A stretch of 21,754 bases of DNA from a virus (IMGVR_UViG_3300041955_000171:1-21754), one strand, 5' to 3'. Shown: positions 14,164-20,603, counted from the stretch's first letter. Notes: generated from the letters alone by a model not told the origin. A program made the numbers and translations.

Positions 14164-14305
14164 TTCGTTTCTCCTCGGCCGCCACTTTGGCGACCAGCTT
14201 TTTGAAACAAGCAAAACAAAGATCGTGGTCGCGCCGCGCCCGGCGCCGACGGTCCGTCGAGGTCACGTAGGCCGCTGACCGCCCGCACTCCGAGCAGCGG
14301 ATCAT
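14108..14305 (-). CDS. Small zinc-ribbon protein
   Basis: A 65-aa protein from the ATG at 14305, which forms TGATG with the previous stop. It has a Cys4 pattern, C4/C7 (CSEC) and C30/C33 (CFAC), separated by a basic loop (DRRRRARRDHD), then a helical Lys/Glu region and a CPDEC tail. It resembles the small zinc-ribbon proteins common in phage accessory regions. Whether it binds DNA, RNA or a host protein cannot be told. Confidence 0.6.
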   Translation of the reverse strand: MIRCSECGRSAAYVTSTDRRRRARRDHDLCFACFKKLVAKVAAEEKRNAQEETTAGPVCPDECPA

Positions 14306-14526
14306 CAGCGCAGCCAAGAAAAGGCAGTGCCATCCGTGAATTTCGCCGTATACTTGGTGCCATATTCGACGCCGAGGCGCTCGCGAGCATTGTCGATCAG
14401 GTCGACCGATAGCTCTTTGCAAATCAGTGCACCCGACTCAATTTTCTCAGCGACATCGCGCAATCGCGTTGTCACCATCTCGTCAACTTCCGCGTTCACG
14501 CGTCCTATTTCGTTTAGCACAGCCAT
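14305..14526 (-). CDS. Small hypothetical helical protein
   Basis: A 73-aa protein with ATG at 14526, AGGTGG just upstream, immediately after the preceding TGA. It reads as a long amphipathic helix (residues 3-50, with VDEMVTTRLRDVAEKIESG) followed by a short beta-like C-terminus (GTKYTAKFTDGTAFSW). No family is recognised. It sits in the coupled train of small genes. Confidence 0.6.
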   Translation of the reverse strand: MAVLNEIGRVNAEVDEMVTTRLRDVAEKIESGALICKELSVDLIDNARERLGVEYGTKYTAKFTDGTAFSWLR

Positions 14527-14760
14527 TCACCACCTCGTTTGAAACTTCCCGATGTCCTTGGCCCGTCCCTGCTTCTCGTTCCATCCACGGCTGCGCACCA
14601 GGCGGTCGGCCTCGGCATCCAGTTCGTCGTCCTCGGTCATCCGTTCCCAGGTAAGCCCGCAACCGTTGCACTGGCGCTGCCGGTCGCCCGTCTTGACGGC
14701 TGGCGCGCCGCACTGCGGACATTCCGGAAGATCCTCGGTGACGACCAGCCGGTCGCTCAA
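14527..14760 (-). CDS. Small zinc-ribbon protein with TTG start
   Basis: A 77-aa protein. The start is inferred as TTG at 14760, because GGAGG lies 5 nt upstream and TTGA overlaps the previous stop; no ATG or GTG is available before the Cys motif. It has a classic ribbon, C14/C17 (CPQCG) and C31/C34 (CNGCG), followed by TWERM and an acidic/basic helical tail. The pattern is like the Cys4 ribbons of transcription-factor-like phage proteins. Role unknown. Confidence 0.62.
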   Translation of the reverse strand: MSDRLVVTEDLPECPQCGAPAVKTGDRQRQCNGCGLTWERMTEDDELDAEADRLVRSRGWNEKQGRAKDIGKFQTRW

Positions 14761-14975
14761 TTCTGCCTCCCGCTCACGAGAGTCATCGCCGCCATGTTCT
14801 GCCGCCGGCGCTGCTCGGCGGTGATCGCCGTGAACATCCGCTCGGCGTCCTGCCGTTCCTGCTCCGGGCCCTTCTCAAACTTCCGACGGTGCAGCCGGCA
14901 GGCGTTCTTCATCCGAACGAGCTCTTCGTCGGACTGCGCCGCAAGCATCGCCGGAAGTTGGAACCATAGCGTCAT
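14757..14975 (-). CDS. Small hypothetical helical protein
   Basis: A 72-aa protein, ATG at 14975 in ATGA overlap with the upstream stop. It is highly charged and helical (QSDEELVRMKNACRLHRRKF, then EQERQDAERMFTAITAEQRR). No known family. Its stop overlaps the following TTG start, giving a continuous coupled run. Confidence 0.6.
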   Translation of the reverse strand: MTLWFQLPAMLAAQSDEELVRMKNACRLHRRKFEKGPEQERQDAERMFTAITAEQRRRQNMAAMTLVSGRQN

Positions 14976-15310
14976 GTCGGGTCGACCACCAGACCCTCAA
15001 GACGCGCCTGCAGCACCAGCACTAGGATCTCTGCCTTGTCCCCGCCGTCGAGTTTCATCACCGCAGCGTGAACCTCGGCGGCCGGGATCTTCTCGATCAT
15101 CGCGTCCAGGTTCCCGGCCGGAACCTCGAGAGCGATGGGCCAAACGAGGCCCTCGTCGGCCCCGTCTGCATCGGCGACCTCGGCTGCAGCGGCATCCTCG
15201 ACGGGCTTCAGCTTCTTGGCCTTGTAATCGCTGATGTCCAATTGGCGGGCGACCTCAGCGATGGTCGCGCCGCCCTCGTAGAGCGTCCGCGCGCGTTCCT
15301 TGTTGTCCAT
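14972..15310 (-). CDS. HTH-containing hypothetical protein next to terminase
   Basis: A 112-aa protein; ATG at 15310 with AGGAG 8 nt upstream, preferred over GTG 15343, which lies in the parS-like gap. Residues 2-32 (DNKERARTLYEGGATIAEVA followed by RQLDISDYKAKKLKP) look like a helix-turn-helix of the kind in small transcription factors and terminase small subunits. An Ala/Asp-rich linker and a second helical domain (residues 55-110) follow. Since a DUF5681-type small terminase is already present, this may be a regulator or a DNA-recognition partner. It is the first gene after the large terminase and lies beside a parS-like palindrome, which it might bind (speculation). Confidence 0.62.
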   Translation of the reverse strand: MDNKERARTLYEGGATIAEVARQLDISDYKAKKLKPVEDAAAAEVADADGADEGLVWPIALEVPAGNLDAMIEKIPAAEVHAAVMKLDGGDKAEILVLVLQARLEGLVVDPT

Positions 15311-15343
15311 TGCACCGGCTCCTTGCTTTCCACACGATACCAC

Positions 15344-15359
15344 TGTTCCACGTGGAATA
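15344..15359. promoter_or_regulatory. parS-like palindrome in the terminase downstream gap
   Basis: TGTTCCACGTGGAATA contains a perfect 12-bp palindrome (TTCCACGTGGAA, 15346-15357). It matches 13 of 16 positions of the bacterial chromosomal parS consensus (TGTTTCACGTGAAACA). It lies in the 53-nt gap between the large terminase stop and the HTH gene. It may be a host ParB binding site or an operator. Resemblance is by eye only. Confidence 0.45.
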
Positions 15360-15363
15360 CACG

Positions 15364-16824
15364 CTAAATTTCGGGCCGTGGCTTACGACATTTGAAGCAC
15401 ACCTGGCCCGTGGGCGACTGCTGCCAGATCACGGAGCCGCACTCGCATTTGTCCCGGTTACCGCCGGCAACGTTGATCCGCTCGGAGCGTGGAGTCTCTG
15501 GAGACTTTCGACCTTCATCCTTCACAAATCCAGCCCAGCCGCTCGAGCCCTCGCCAAGTTCCGTCATTGCCCAGACCATCGCGTCCATCCTATCCGGCGA
15601 GTCGTCGTCGACCTTCGGATTGTAATTCTGCATCTGGTCCTCGAGGCCGGCAAAGGTGCCGTGGTGATGCACCCGGTGCTGCTCGTAGAGGGCCGATACG
15701 GGCTCGGCGCGCGTCACCTTGCCACGGCTGGCCGTGACTTTCTTGTAAGACACGTTCGCGTCCTGGTGGCGAATGAGGGCCTCAATCATGTCCCCGCCGT
15801 TGTTCGCCTCGCCCACCAGCCGATCGGCGCCCAGCCGGTGGTAAAGCCGAGTGGCCTGCTTCGCCGCCTCGTCGGGCGTATAGATGGCGCTCTCGTCGGC
15901 CAGCAGGTAGAAGTGCGCGGGATCCCGACCGTCCTGGCCGGCGGCGATGATGCCCCACTCGTCCGAGTCCTCGTTTGAGGTCGTAGCCGGATCCATGGCG
16001 ATCACGATGCGCACCAGGGGCGGCAGCTTCGAGACGCGGGCACCGTCGATGTCCGAGAGCTTGAAGAGGGCGCCGGGGTTGTCGTCCAGCACCTCGGCGA
16101 GCAGTTCCTGCCGGCCGAGCCGGGTGCCTTCGTACTTTTTAATGATGTTCGAGTAGAACTGCGTGGCCAGGTTCGCCCGGTTCTCGTAGGTCGTGCCGGC
16201 GGTCAAGACCGTGTTCGGATCGGCGATCAGATCCCTGACCAGCTTCGTCGGCCGCGGCGTGGTCGTGATCACCGCCTGTGGGTTCGATCCGAGACGCAGG
16301 CCCATCATGGCGTTGTCCCAGGTCTCCTGCCCGTAGCGCCAGCTGGCAAGTTCGTCAGCCCACAGGCCCTCGCATTCAGGGCCGCGCAGAGAGTCGGGCT
16401 CCTCGGCCGAGAACACGAACGTCGTCGCCCCGTTCGGCCAGAGGAACAAGCGCTTGTTGGCGATCCAGGTCGGACGTTCGTCTGGAGGGCAGACCTTCAG
16501 GATGCCACCAGAGCTGCGCACCAGCACCTTCTCGATATCGCCCACCGTGCGCACGATGATGTTGATCTGGCGACGGCCGTCCTTGATCCACTGGCGAACG
16601 GTCTCTGCGCCGGTGCGGGTCTTCCCGAACCCGCGGCCCGCCTTGAGAAGCCAGTAGGACCAGGGACGGTGCGTCGGGGGGAGCTGGTTGGGCCGAGCCC
16701 AGGACTGCCAGTCGTAGCGCAGCGCGATCGCCTTCTCGGGCGACAGCGACCGGACTAAGCGGTCCCGGTCAGTCTTTGGTAACGCGCTGATCCGCTCGAC
16801 GATCGAGGGCAGCGATGAGCTCAT
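15364..16824 (-). CDS. Terminase large subunit (packaging ATPase-nuclease) with C-terminal zinc ribbon
   Basis: A 486-aa protein, ATG at 16824, overlapping the small terminase by 56 nt. It drives ATP-dependent DNA packaging at the portal and cuts the concatemer. Walker A is KAGRGFGKTRTGAE (61-74), Walker B is LWADE (154-158), and the coupling motif is ITTTPRP (186-192). RNase H-like nuclease acidic residues appear in AMDPA (D278), VGEANNGGDM (about 337-346) and SPDRMDAMVWA (D411, D414). These place it in the Terminase_6/HK97-like group. The last 30 residues add a Cys4 module (C460, C462, C476, C479) not usual for the family; it may be a zinc ribbon contacting DNA or portal. Confidence 0.95.
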   Translation of the reverse strand: MSSSLPSIVERISALPKTDRDRLVRSLSPEKAIALRYDWQSWARPNQLPPTHRPWSYWLLKAGRGFGKTRTGAETVRQWIKDGRRQINIIVRTVGDIEKVLVRSSGGILKVCPPDERPTWIANKRLFLWPNGATTFVFSAEEPDSLRGPECEGLWADELASWRYGQETWDNAMMGLRLGSNPQAVITTTPRPTKLVRDLIADPNTVLTAGTTYENRANLATQFYSNIIKKYEGTRLGRQELLAEVLDDNPGALFKLSDIDGARVSKLPPLVRIVIAMDPATTSNEDSDEWGIIAAGQDGRDPAHFYLLADESAIYTPDEAAKQATRLYHRLGADRLVGEANNGGDMIEALIRHQDANVSYKKVTASRGKVTRAEPVSALYEQHRVHHHGTFAGLEDQMQNYNPKVDDDSPDRMDAMVWAMTELGEGSSGWAGFVKDEGRKSPETPRSERINVAGGNRDKCECGSVIWQQSPTGQVCFKCRKPRPEI

Positions 16825-17164
16825 TCCTCACATCCTCAACCGCCAAGTGTAGTGGGTTTTCCGGGGAATTGCCCGGTGCGCTGATACGGCCCTCGACGCG
16901 ATCAGCGAGCTCCGCTGCCGCCTGAACCTTCCCCTTAATGCCCTCACGAGCCAACGAAAGAGCGATCACTTCTGCGTAAGTTGGATGACCTTTAAGCCCG
17001 AGTTTCCGGAGCACATCGGCGGGAACGCGGCGTTTGAGAATCCGGCCATAGGCTTCGGTTAGAGGTTTTTTCTTTGGGCGACCAGACGGGTTTCCACTCT
17101 GGCCCGGCTTCCACGGCCGCAAATTCTCGCGGCCTTTGTTTTGCCCACTGTTAGCACCGGCCAT
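16769..17164 (-). CDS. Small terminase-like protein (DUF5681 type)
   Basis: A 131-aa protein with ATG at 17164. The N-terminal PWKPGQSGNPSGRPKKKP is the DUF5681 signature, found in phage proteins immediately before the large terminase and usually treated as the small, DNA-recognising subunit. A Lys/Arg-rich stretch and helices follow (KGHPTYAEVIALSLAREG, VQAAAELADRVEGR). It overlaps the large terminase by 56 nt and the upstream methyltransferase fragment by 14 nt. The packaging site itself cannot be identified by reading. Confidence 0.85.
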   Translation of the reverse strand: MAGANSGQNKGRENLRPWKPGQSGNPSGRPKKKPLTEAYGRILKRRVPADVLRKLGLKGHPTYAEVIALSLAREGIKGKVQAAAELADRVEGRISAPGNSPENPLHLAVEDVRNELIAALDRRADQRVTKD

Positions 17165-17399
17165 CGAGGACCGCCTTCTTGCCGGTGGCGTTTTTCCAGC
17201 GCTCGACGATCACGTCCACGTAAATGGGATCGAGCTCGAGCATAAGGCACCGGCGTGCGATCTTCTCGCAGGCAATCAGCGTCGTGCCGGATCCACCGAA
17301 GGGATCAAGAACAATGCCGCCTGGCGGGGTGCTGTTGATCAGGCACCGCTCTACCAAGCCCACGGGCTTCATGGTTGGGTCGAGCGGCTTCTTCTTCAT
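17151..17399 (-). CDS. C-terminal fragment of an N6/N4 DNA methyltransferase
   Basis: An 82-aa reading with the end of a beta-class DNA methyltransferase: DPTMKPVGLVERCL, then VLDPFGGSGTTLIAC (AdoMet-binding motif), ELDPIYVDVIVERW and the family-typical tail TGKKAVLDG. The catalytic DPPY half is absent. Immediately upstream the same frame is open for about 112 codons but interrupted by a TAG two codons before the ATG. That upstream sequence (including GTGRWKAARNFRR) has no DPPY and only weak likeness to a methylase. No good SD precedes the ATG. It is either a decayed relic or a retained cofactor-binding fragment. Activity as a methylase is unlikely. This gene type often neighbours terminase genes in phages. 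Confidence 0.75.
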   Translation of the reverse strand: MKKKPLDPTMKPVGLVERCLINSTPPGGIVLDPFGGSGTTLIACEKIARRCLMLELDPIYVDVIVERWKNATGKKAVLDGRC

Positions 17400-17707
17400 G
17401 GTCTACCGGCGAAAGTTACGGGCGGCCTTCCACCGCCCTGTGCCACTTTGCCATGGCTCATCCCGATTTCCACCCGCATCGGGCCCGTGCGCGGCCGGCG
17501 CGTCCCGGTTGCCCTTCGTTTCCCCGTCGCATCCCTCCGTTGAAGCGAAGGACGTCGAGGCGGTTCGCTGCCGACAATGACCGAAGGGCCAAAGGCTGGT
17601 TCCATTTTGAGGCCAGCCGCTGGGAATTTGAATCGCGCGGGCGAGTCGTTCCACTTCTGACCAGAGGTCGAGTGGCCACCAGCAGACCGCCGGCCCGCGC
17701 GAACTGG
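17400..17707. other. 0.3-kb gap without a convincing gene
   Basis: On the minus strand, three overlapping Arg/Gly/Pro-rich readings are open here, none with a persuasive SD or domain. One is in frame with the methyltransferase fragment and ends at the TAG at 17403-17405. A nested hairpin lies at 17651-17675 (CCACT...AGTGG outer stem, GACC...GGTC inner stem) without a T tract. I see no tRNA, promoter or repeat. It may be the eroded front of the methyltransferase gene. Confidence 0.5.
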
Positions 17708-18184
17708 TTAAGCGATCTGGGTGAAGGTTCCGCCCGTCACGTCATCGATGCTGGTTTCAGTCACAGTACCCGTGACGGTCGCCACCGTGCCATCGGTGTT
17801 CGTGTAGGTCCAGGTGACGGTGATCGGTTCATCGCCGCCTGTAGGCGTTGCCCCTGTCGGGATCGCTGCAGAGAAGGTGAGGCCGGTTGGGTCGGTGGAG
17901 ACCAGGGCGACCGGGAAGTTCGTCGGATCGCTTGAGGTCACGGCAGCCTGCGCAGCCACGGTAGTGAAGGGCGCGCCGCTGAAGGTGGGCGTAACAGAGA
18001 ATACGGGGGTTTGCCCCGGCTGAATCGGAACGAGAGCCATAGGTTCTCCTGATGGAATCTGGGCCATCTCGCCGCCCAGCACGCGGTTGAATTCATGGTT
18101 GAGGGTCTCCCCGATACGCTCGAGCTTCTCATCGATGCGCTCAAGCGTCCGGGCAATGCGTTCGAGAACGTGTTCTTCGGACAT
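17708..18184 (-). CDS. Coiled-coil plus Ig-like domain protein
   Basis: A 158-aa protein. The true start is the ATG at 18184, in TGATG overlap with the papain-like gene stop; the long upstream extension of this frame is Arg/Gly-rich antisense-like sequence and is rejected. Residues 4-40 form heptad-type coiled coil (VLERIARTLERIDEKLERIG). Residues about 55-158 are a beta-sandwich-like Thr/Val-rich domain (TPVFSVTPTFSGAPFTTVAA; VTWTYTNTDGTVATVTGTVT) typical of Ig-like phage domains. Such domains often bind carbohydrate or decorate virions. Coupling to the papain-like gene suggests joint function, which I cannot specify. Confidence 0.7.
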   Translation of the reverse strand: MSEEHVLERIARTLERIDEKLERIGETLNHEFNRVLGGEMAQIPSGEPMALVPIQPGQTPVFSVTPTFSGAPFTTVAAQAAVTSSDPTNFPVALVSTDPTGLTFSAAIPTGATPTGGDEPITVTWTYTNTDGTVATVTGTVTETSIDDVTGGTFTQIA

Positions 18185-18933
18185 CACGCCGTCACTTCCT
18201 CCAGGTCGATCTTGAGCTGCGCCAGATCGAGTCCCTGCGGTGAGCCCTTGGCGCCGAGCCAGTCCGGGCTGAGAAGTGCGTGCGCTTCGTCGCAATAACG
18301 ATTCCAGAAGGCCGCCGTCATGGTCTTGAGCTGGCCCCAGGTGACGCAGGTAAAGCCGTTCTGGTCGTACTTCGGCACAAAGACGCAATGGCCGCCCCAG
18401 CTGCCCGGCTCGGCGTTCGGGTCGCTCAACGCGCCGGCGTCCCAGACGTCCTGCGTCTGCGCCGTCAAGGGCAGGGACAGGCCGATGTAGACGCCTCCAA
18501 ACAGGTTGATGGCCTGCCGGACCTCCTGCAGGTTGGCCGGGTTCGGATCGGCGAAGGCTCCCAGCTGGTGCCCAGCGAAGTCTCCCTGACGCCATGAGTT
18601 GAGAACGTCTAGTTCGACGCCGCCCTCGTCGGTCGAAGGATCTGTCGGGTCGTAACCATCCCACTCCTCGTAAAAGGCCAGGATGGTCGAGTCGGGCAAC
18701 GTGACCTCGACGCCGGTATTGGCCGTCCAGATCTGCACCGCGTGCCCGCACCCTGCGATCGTACAATCCCCGAGTTGGTCGTTAAGCATCATGCCGAACT
18801 GAGCGATGCCCTCCGTCCAGTCAACGGAGATGGGCGGCGGCGGCTGGGCAGGCATATACCGAGCGAGCTTGAGCGTACGTGGATCCCGCCGGACTGCGCG
18901 CCGGCCGAGTTTCATCTGCGAATGGTTGACCAT
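18184..18933 (-). CDS. Papain-like (C1-type) cysteine peptidase-like protein
   Basis: A 249-aa protein, ATG at 18933 with AAGGGG just upstream. Its layout mirrors papain-fold enzymes. NDQLGDCTIAGCGHAVQIW resembles the Q-G-x-C active-site helix. GSWGGHCVFVPKYD resembles the catalytic His strand (G-G-H-A-V). CVTWGQLKTMT corresponds to the N-S-W-G segment but with Thr where Asn is usual. The C-terminus (YCDEAHALLSPDWL) matches my memory of phage proteins of this type. It may process a phage or host protein, or only keep the fold. It lies in the lysis-to-packaging region and is followed by the Ig-like protein. No signal peptide is evident; a basic N-terminus precedes the domain. Confidence 0.65.
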   Translation of the reverse strand: MVNHSQMKLGRRAVRRDPRTLKLARYMPAQPPPPISVDWTEGIAQFGMMLNDQLGDCTIAGCGHAVQIWTANTGVEVTLPDSTILAFYEEWDGYDPTDPSTDEGGVELDVLNSWRQGDFAGHQLGAFADPNPANLQEVRQAINLFGGVYIGLSLPLTAQTQDVWDAGALSDPNAEPGSWGGHCVFVPKYDQNGFTCVTWGQLKTMTAAFWNRYCDEAHALLSPDWLGAKGSPQGLDLAQLKIDLEEVTA

Positions 18934-18940
18934 AATCCCC

Positions 18941-19696
18941 TTACTTCAAGAGCATCTGCGTGAGCCCGTGCGCCTGAGCCTGGGCGTTCCAGTTGGCCTT
19001 CAGGTTGCCCGCCGGCGTGCGATACCAGCGATTCACCAGACGGTAGCGACCGAGGTGAGGGTTCTGCGCCATTACGACCCGCACATGCAGCGTGACGTTC
19101 GCTGGCAGCGCCGCCAGAACCGCTTCGATGCCGGCGACCAGGACGTCGATCAGGGGTGAATAGACGGCGGTGAGCGGAATGGCGCCGGTGATGACCACGA
19201 TCGTGTTGAGCGCATCATCGACCAGGGCCACGGTCCCGCCGTTCTGCCAGTTGGTCTCAGCCCCCTCAAGCGCAACCACGGCGTTCTTGAGCTGCTGCAG
19301 CCAGGGCGCGCTCGGGTCGGCCGCTGCAATCACGTTATCCGCCTCATTCAGCACGATATTAATCTCAGCCAGGACAGAGGAACCCGAACAGCCAGTGACC
19401 GTCACAACCGGGATCGACGTCGCGATCAGGACGAAGATCAGCAGGCAGCTGCCCATGCGCATCATCGCTCCGACCTTGACCGCCGCAACCGAGGGCGTGT
19501 CGGTGTAGAGGTGGTACAGGGCCACAATCACCACGCCGAGCGCTGCGAGGCCCGTCGACTTGACCTCGGCCAGGGTGAGGGCTGGCGTGCCGTTCTGAAC
19601 CCAGTTGTAGGCCGCCTTGGCGGCAAACGTCATGAGGGCAGAGGAAGCCGCAGCGAAATAGGGGTTGCTCTTGAGCCACGTGAAAAAAGCTTTCAT
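18941..19696 (-). CDS. Holin-like membrane protein with internal lipobox region
   Basis: A 251-aa reading from the ATG at 19696 (AAAGGA 6 nt upstream). Residues 1-70 resemble a small phage holin or membrane protein with hydrophobic segments around residues 12-30 and 48-64 (NPYFAAASSALMTFAAKAAY; GLAALGVVIVALYHLYTD). Residues 78-103 then form a complete lipoprotein signal peptide: MMRMGSCLLIFVLIATSI with a V-T-G-C lipobox at C103. A soluble helical Ala/Val-rich domain and a basic C-terminus follow. GGAG lies 2-5 nt before the tandem ATGs at 19465/19462, so a separate in-frame lipoprotein may also be made. Placed between the 33-aa membrane peptide and the papain-like gene, it is the best holin/spanin-type candidate here, but neither role is proven. 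Confidence 0.65.
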   Translation of the reverse strand: MKAFFTWLKSNPYFAAASSALMTFAAKAAYNWVQNGTPALTLAEVKSTGLAALGVVIVALYHLYTDTPSVAAVKVGAMMRMGSCLLIFVLIATSIPVVTVTGCSGSSVLAEINIVLNEADNVIAAADPSAPWLQQLKNAVVALEGAETNWQNGGTVALVDDALNTIVVITGAIPLTAVYSPLIDVLVAGIEAVLAALPANVTLHVRVVMAQNPHLGRYRLVNRWYRTPAGNLKANWNAQAQAHGLTQMLLK

Positions 19697-19698
19697 TT

Positions 19699-19800
19699 TC
19701 AGTCCTTTCCAATGCCTTTTGGCTTTGAAACGTAAAGAATCAGACAGATCACAAGCACGGCGGTCCCGCAGACGATCCGGGCGATCTCAAGTTCGCTCAT
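19699..19800 (-). CDS. 33-aa single-pass membrane peptide
   Basis: A short gene with ATG at 19800, GGAG 7 nt upstream, and TGA at 19699, ending just before the next ATG. The peptide has a short charged N-terminus (MSELEIAR), one membrane segment (IVCGTAVLVICLILYV) and a basic tail (SKPKGIGKD). Its place between the SleB-type hydrolase region and the holin-like gene suggests a lysis-cassette accessory such as a holin partner; that is inference. The strong ribosome site and snug fit support a real gene. Confidence 0.65.
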   Translation of the reverse strand: MSELEIARIVCGTAVLVICLILYVSKPKGIGKD

Positions 19801-19824
19801 GGCTGCTCCGTAAAGAACGGGATT

Positions 19825-19841
19825 TATATACTTAACTCCCT
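19825..19841. repeat. Left arm of inverted repeat around the 96-aa gene
   Basis: TATATACTTAACTCCCT. It is inverted at 20154-20170 with one mismatch in 17. It covers the 3' end (TAG at 19842-19840) of the enclosed gene. Confidence 0.7.
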
Positions 19842-20130
19842 ATTCCGTTTTCGGTGAGGTATTTGGAACCAGCGGCACCCTTCGCAAGAAATCTGGATGC
19901 GTGGTCGCCAGAACATGCTCGTCGGCAGGAAAGAGGGCGAGCACATCATCCAAATGTAGGCACTCTTTCAGATTTGGGCATGGATCACCGGGCTCTGTAA
20001 CGGCAATTTTCCCATTGCAGGTGTCGTTTCCAGCTTGAGCATCGTACAAAATGCCAACTACCGGGCTACCGTAGCCGAGGAGCACAACTTTGTCTCCGTT
20101 CTTCGCTTCACGTCCGTTTGCATAATGCAT
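19840..20130 (-). CDS. Small accessory protein between inverted repeats
   Basis: A 96-aa protein, ATG at 20130 with GAGG about 6 nt upstream. It opens MHYANGREAKNGDKVVLLGY, the M-x-Y-x-D/N-G-x-x-x-x-x-G-D-x-V pattern of small beta-barrel-like phage accessory proteins, and continues with Cys residues (C38, C51, C57) and an acidic patch. No known activity. Its base composition is lower in GC than its neighbours by eye, and a 17-bp inverted repeat brackets it. It may be an inserted moron-like gene within the lysis region. Confidence 0.7.
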   Translation of the reverse strand: MHYANGREAKNGDKVVLLGYGSPVVGILYDAQAGNDTCNGKIAVTEPGDPCPNLKECLHLDDVLALFPADEHVLATTHPDFLRRVPLVPNTSPKTE

Positions 20131-20153
20131 GTTTTCCTCTTTTCTCTCCCGTC

Positions 20154-20170
20154 AGGGAGTTAAGTATGTA
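20154..20170. repeat. Right arm of inverted repeat around the 96-aa gene
   Basis: AGGGAGTTAAGTATGTA, the reverse complement of 19825-19841 with one mismatch. It contains the TAA stop (20162-20160) of the SleB-type gene. In the leftward message the two arms could pair and enclose the whole 96-aa gene. Confidence 0.7.
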
Positions 20171-20603
20171 ATTCCCTAAAGAACAACTGGCCGCCGATTG
20201 AGGCCTGGTAGGTTACGACGGCCGGGTTCCAGGCTTCAGGGAACGGCACAGCCGAGCCGTCTGGAAGCGTAAAGGTCTTGGTAGACGTGATTGCCGCCGG
20301 GGCGTAATAGAGGGTGCTGCCGCGGGTCAGATCCGGGAGCCTGCCGGCAACCGCCTCCCAGGCGATGATCAGGGCTTCGCGCCACTGTGGATCGGCGTCC
20401 TCGGGCCATAGATCGGCTTCGGGGCCCGGTTCGGAGATTGAGGAAAACTGAGCGTGTTGCGTGCATACAGCATAGGGGGAATCGCCCGACTTGGCTACCC
20501 GGTTCATAACCACGTTGGCAACTGACTGCAGGCCAGGCGTGCCGGCCGAGCGGTTCTCGCGCCATGCGGTGAGTGCCGTAAGTGTCTGGTCCTGGGACGT
20601 CAT
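20160..20603 (-). CDS. SleB/CwlJ-type cell wall hydrolase (endolysin candidate)
   Basis: A 147-aa protein; the ATG at 20603 has AAGGTGG 6 nt upstream and overlaps the previous stop in ATGA, so the longer reading to 20651 is rejected. The sequence follows the Hydrolase_2 (SleB) family. AWRENRSAGTPGLQSVANVV carries the catalytic Glu (E16), followed by NRV and YAVCTQHAQFS, then the helix with WREALIIAWEAVAG, PDLTRGSTLYYAP and a C-terminal beta region. Proteins of this family cut peptidoglycan as lytic transglycosylases. No signal peptide is visible, so it would need a holin, consistent with the membrane proteins just downstream. Confidence 0.85.
   Translation of the reverse strand: MTSQDQTLTALTAWRENRSAGTPGLQSVANVVMNRVAKSGDSPYAVCTQHAQFSSISEPGPEADLWPEDADPQWREALIIAWEAVAGRLPDLTRGSTLYYAPAAITSTKTFTLPDGSAVPFPEAWNPAVVTYQASIGGQLFFRELHT

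Noticed and set aside
18185-18766. N-terminal extension of the Ig-like protein frame
   Set aside because: It overlaps the papain-like gene on the same strand, is Arg/Gly/Pro-rich, and the coupled ATG at 18184 gives a sensible coiled-coil start.
20146-20159. Short CTCCC/GGGAG hairpin after the hydrolase gene
   Set aside because: Only 5 bp and no T run on either strand; better seen as part of the inverted-repeat surroundings.
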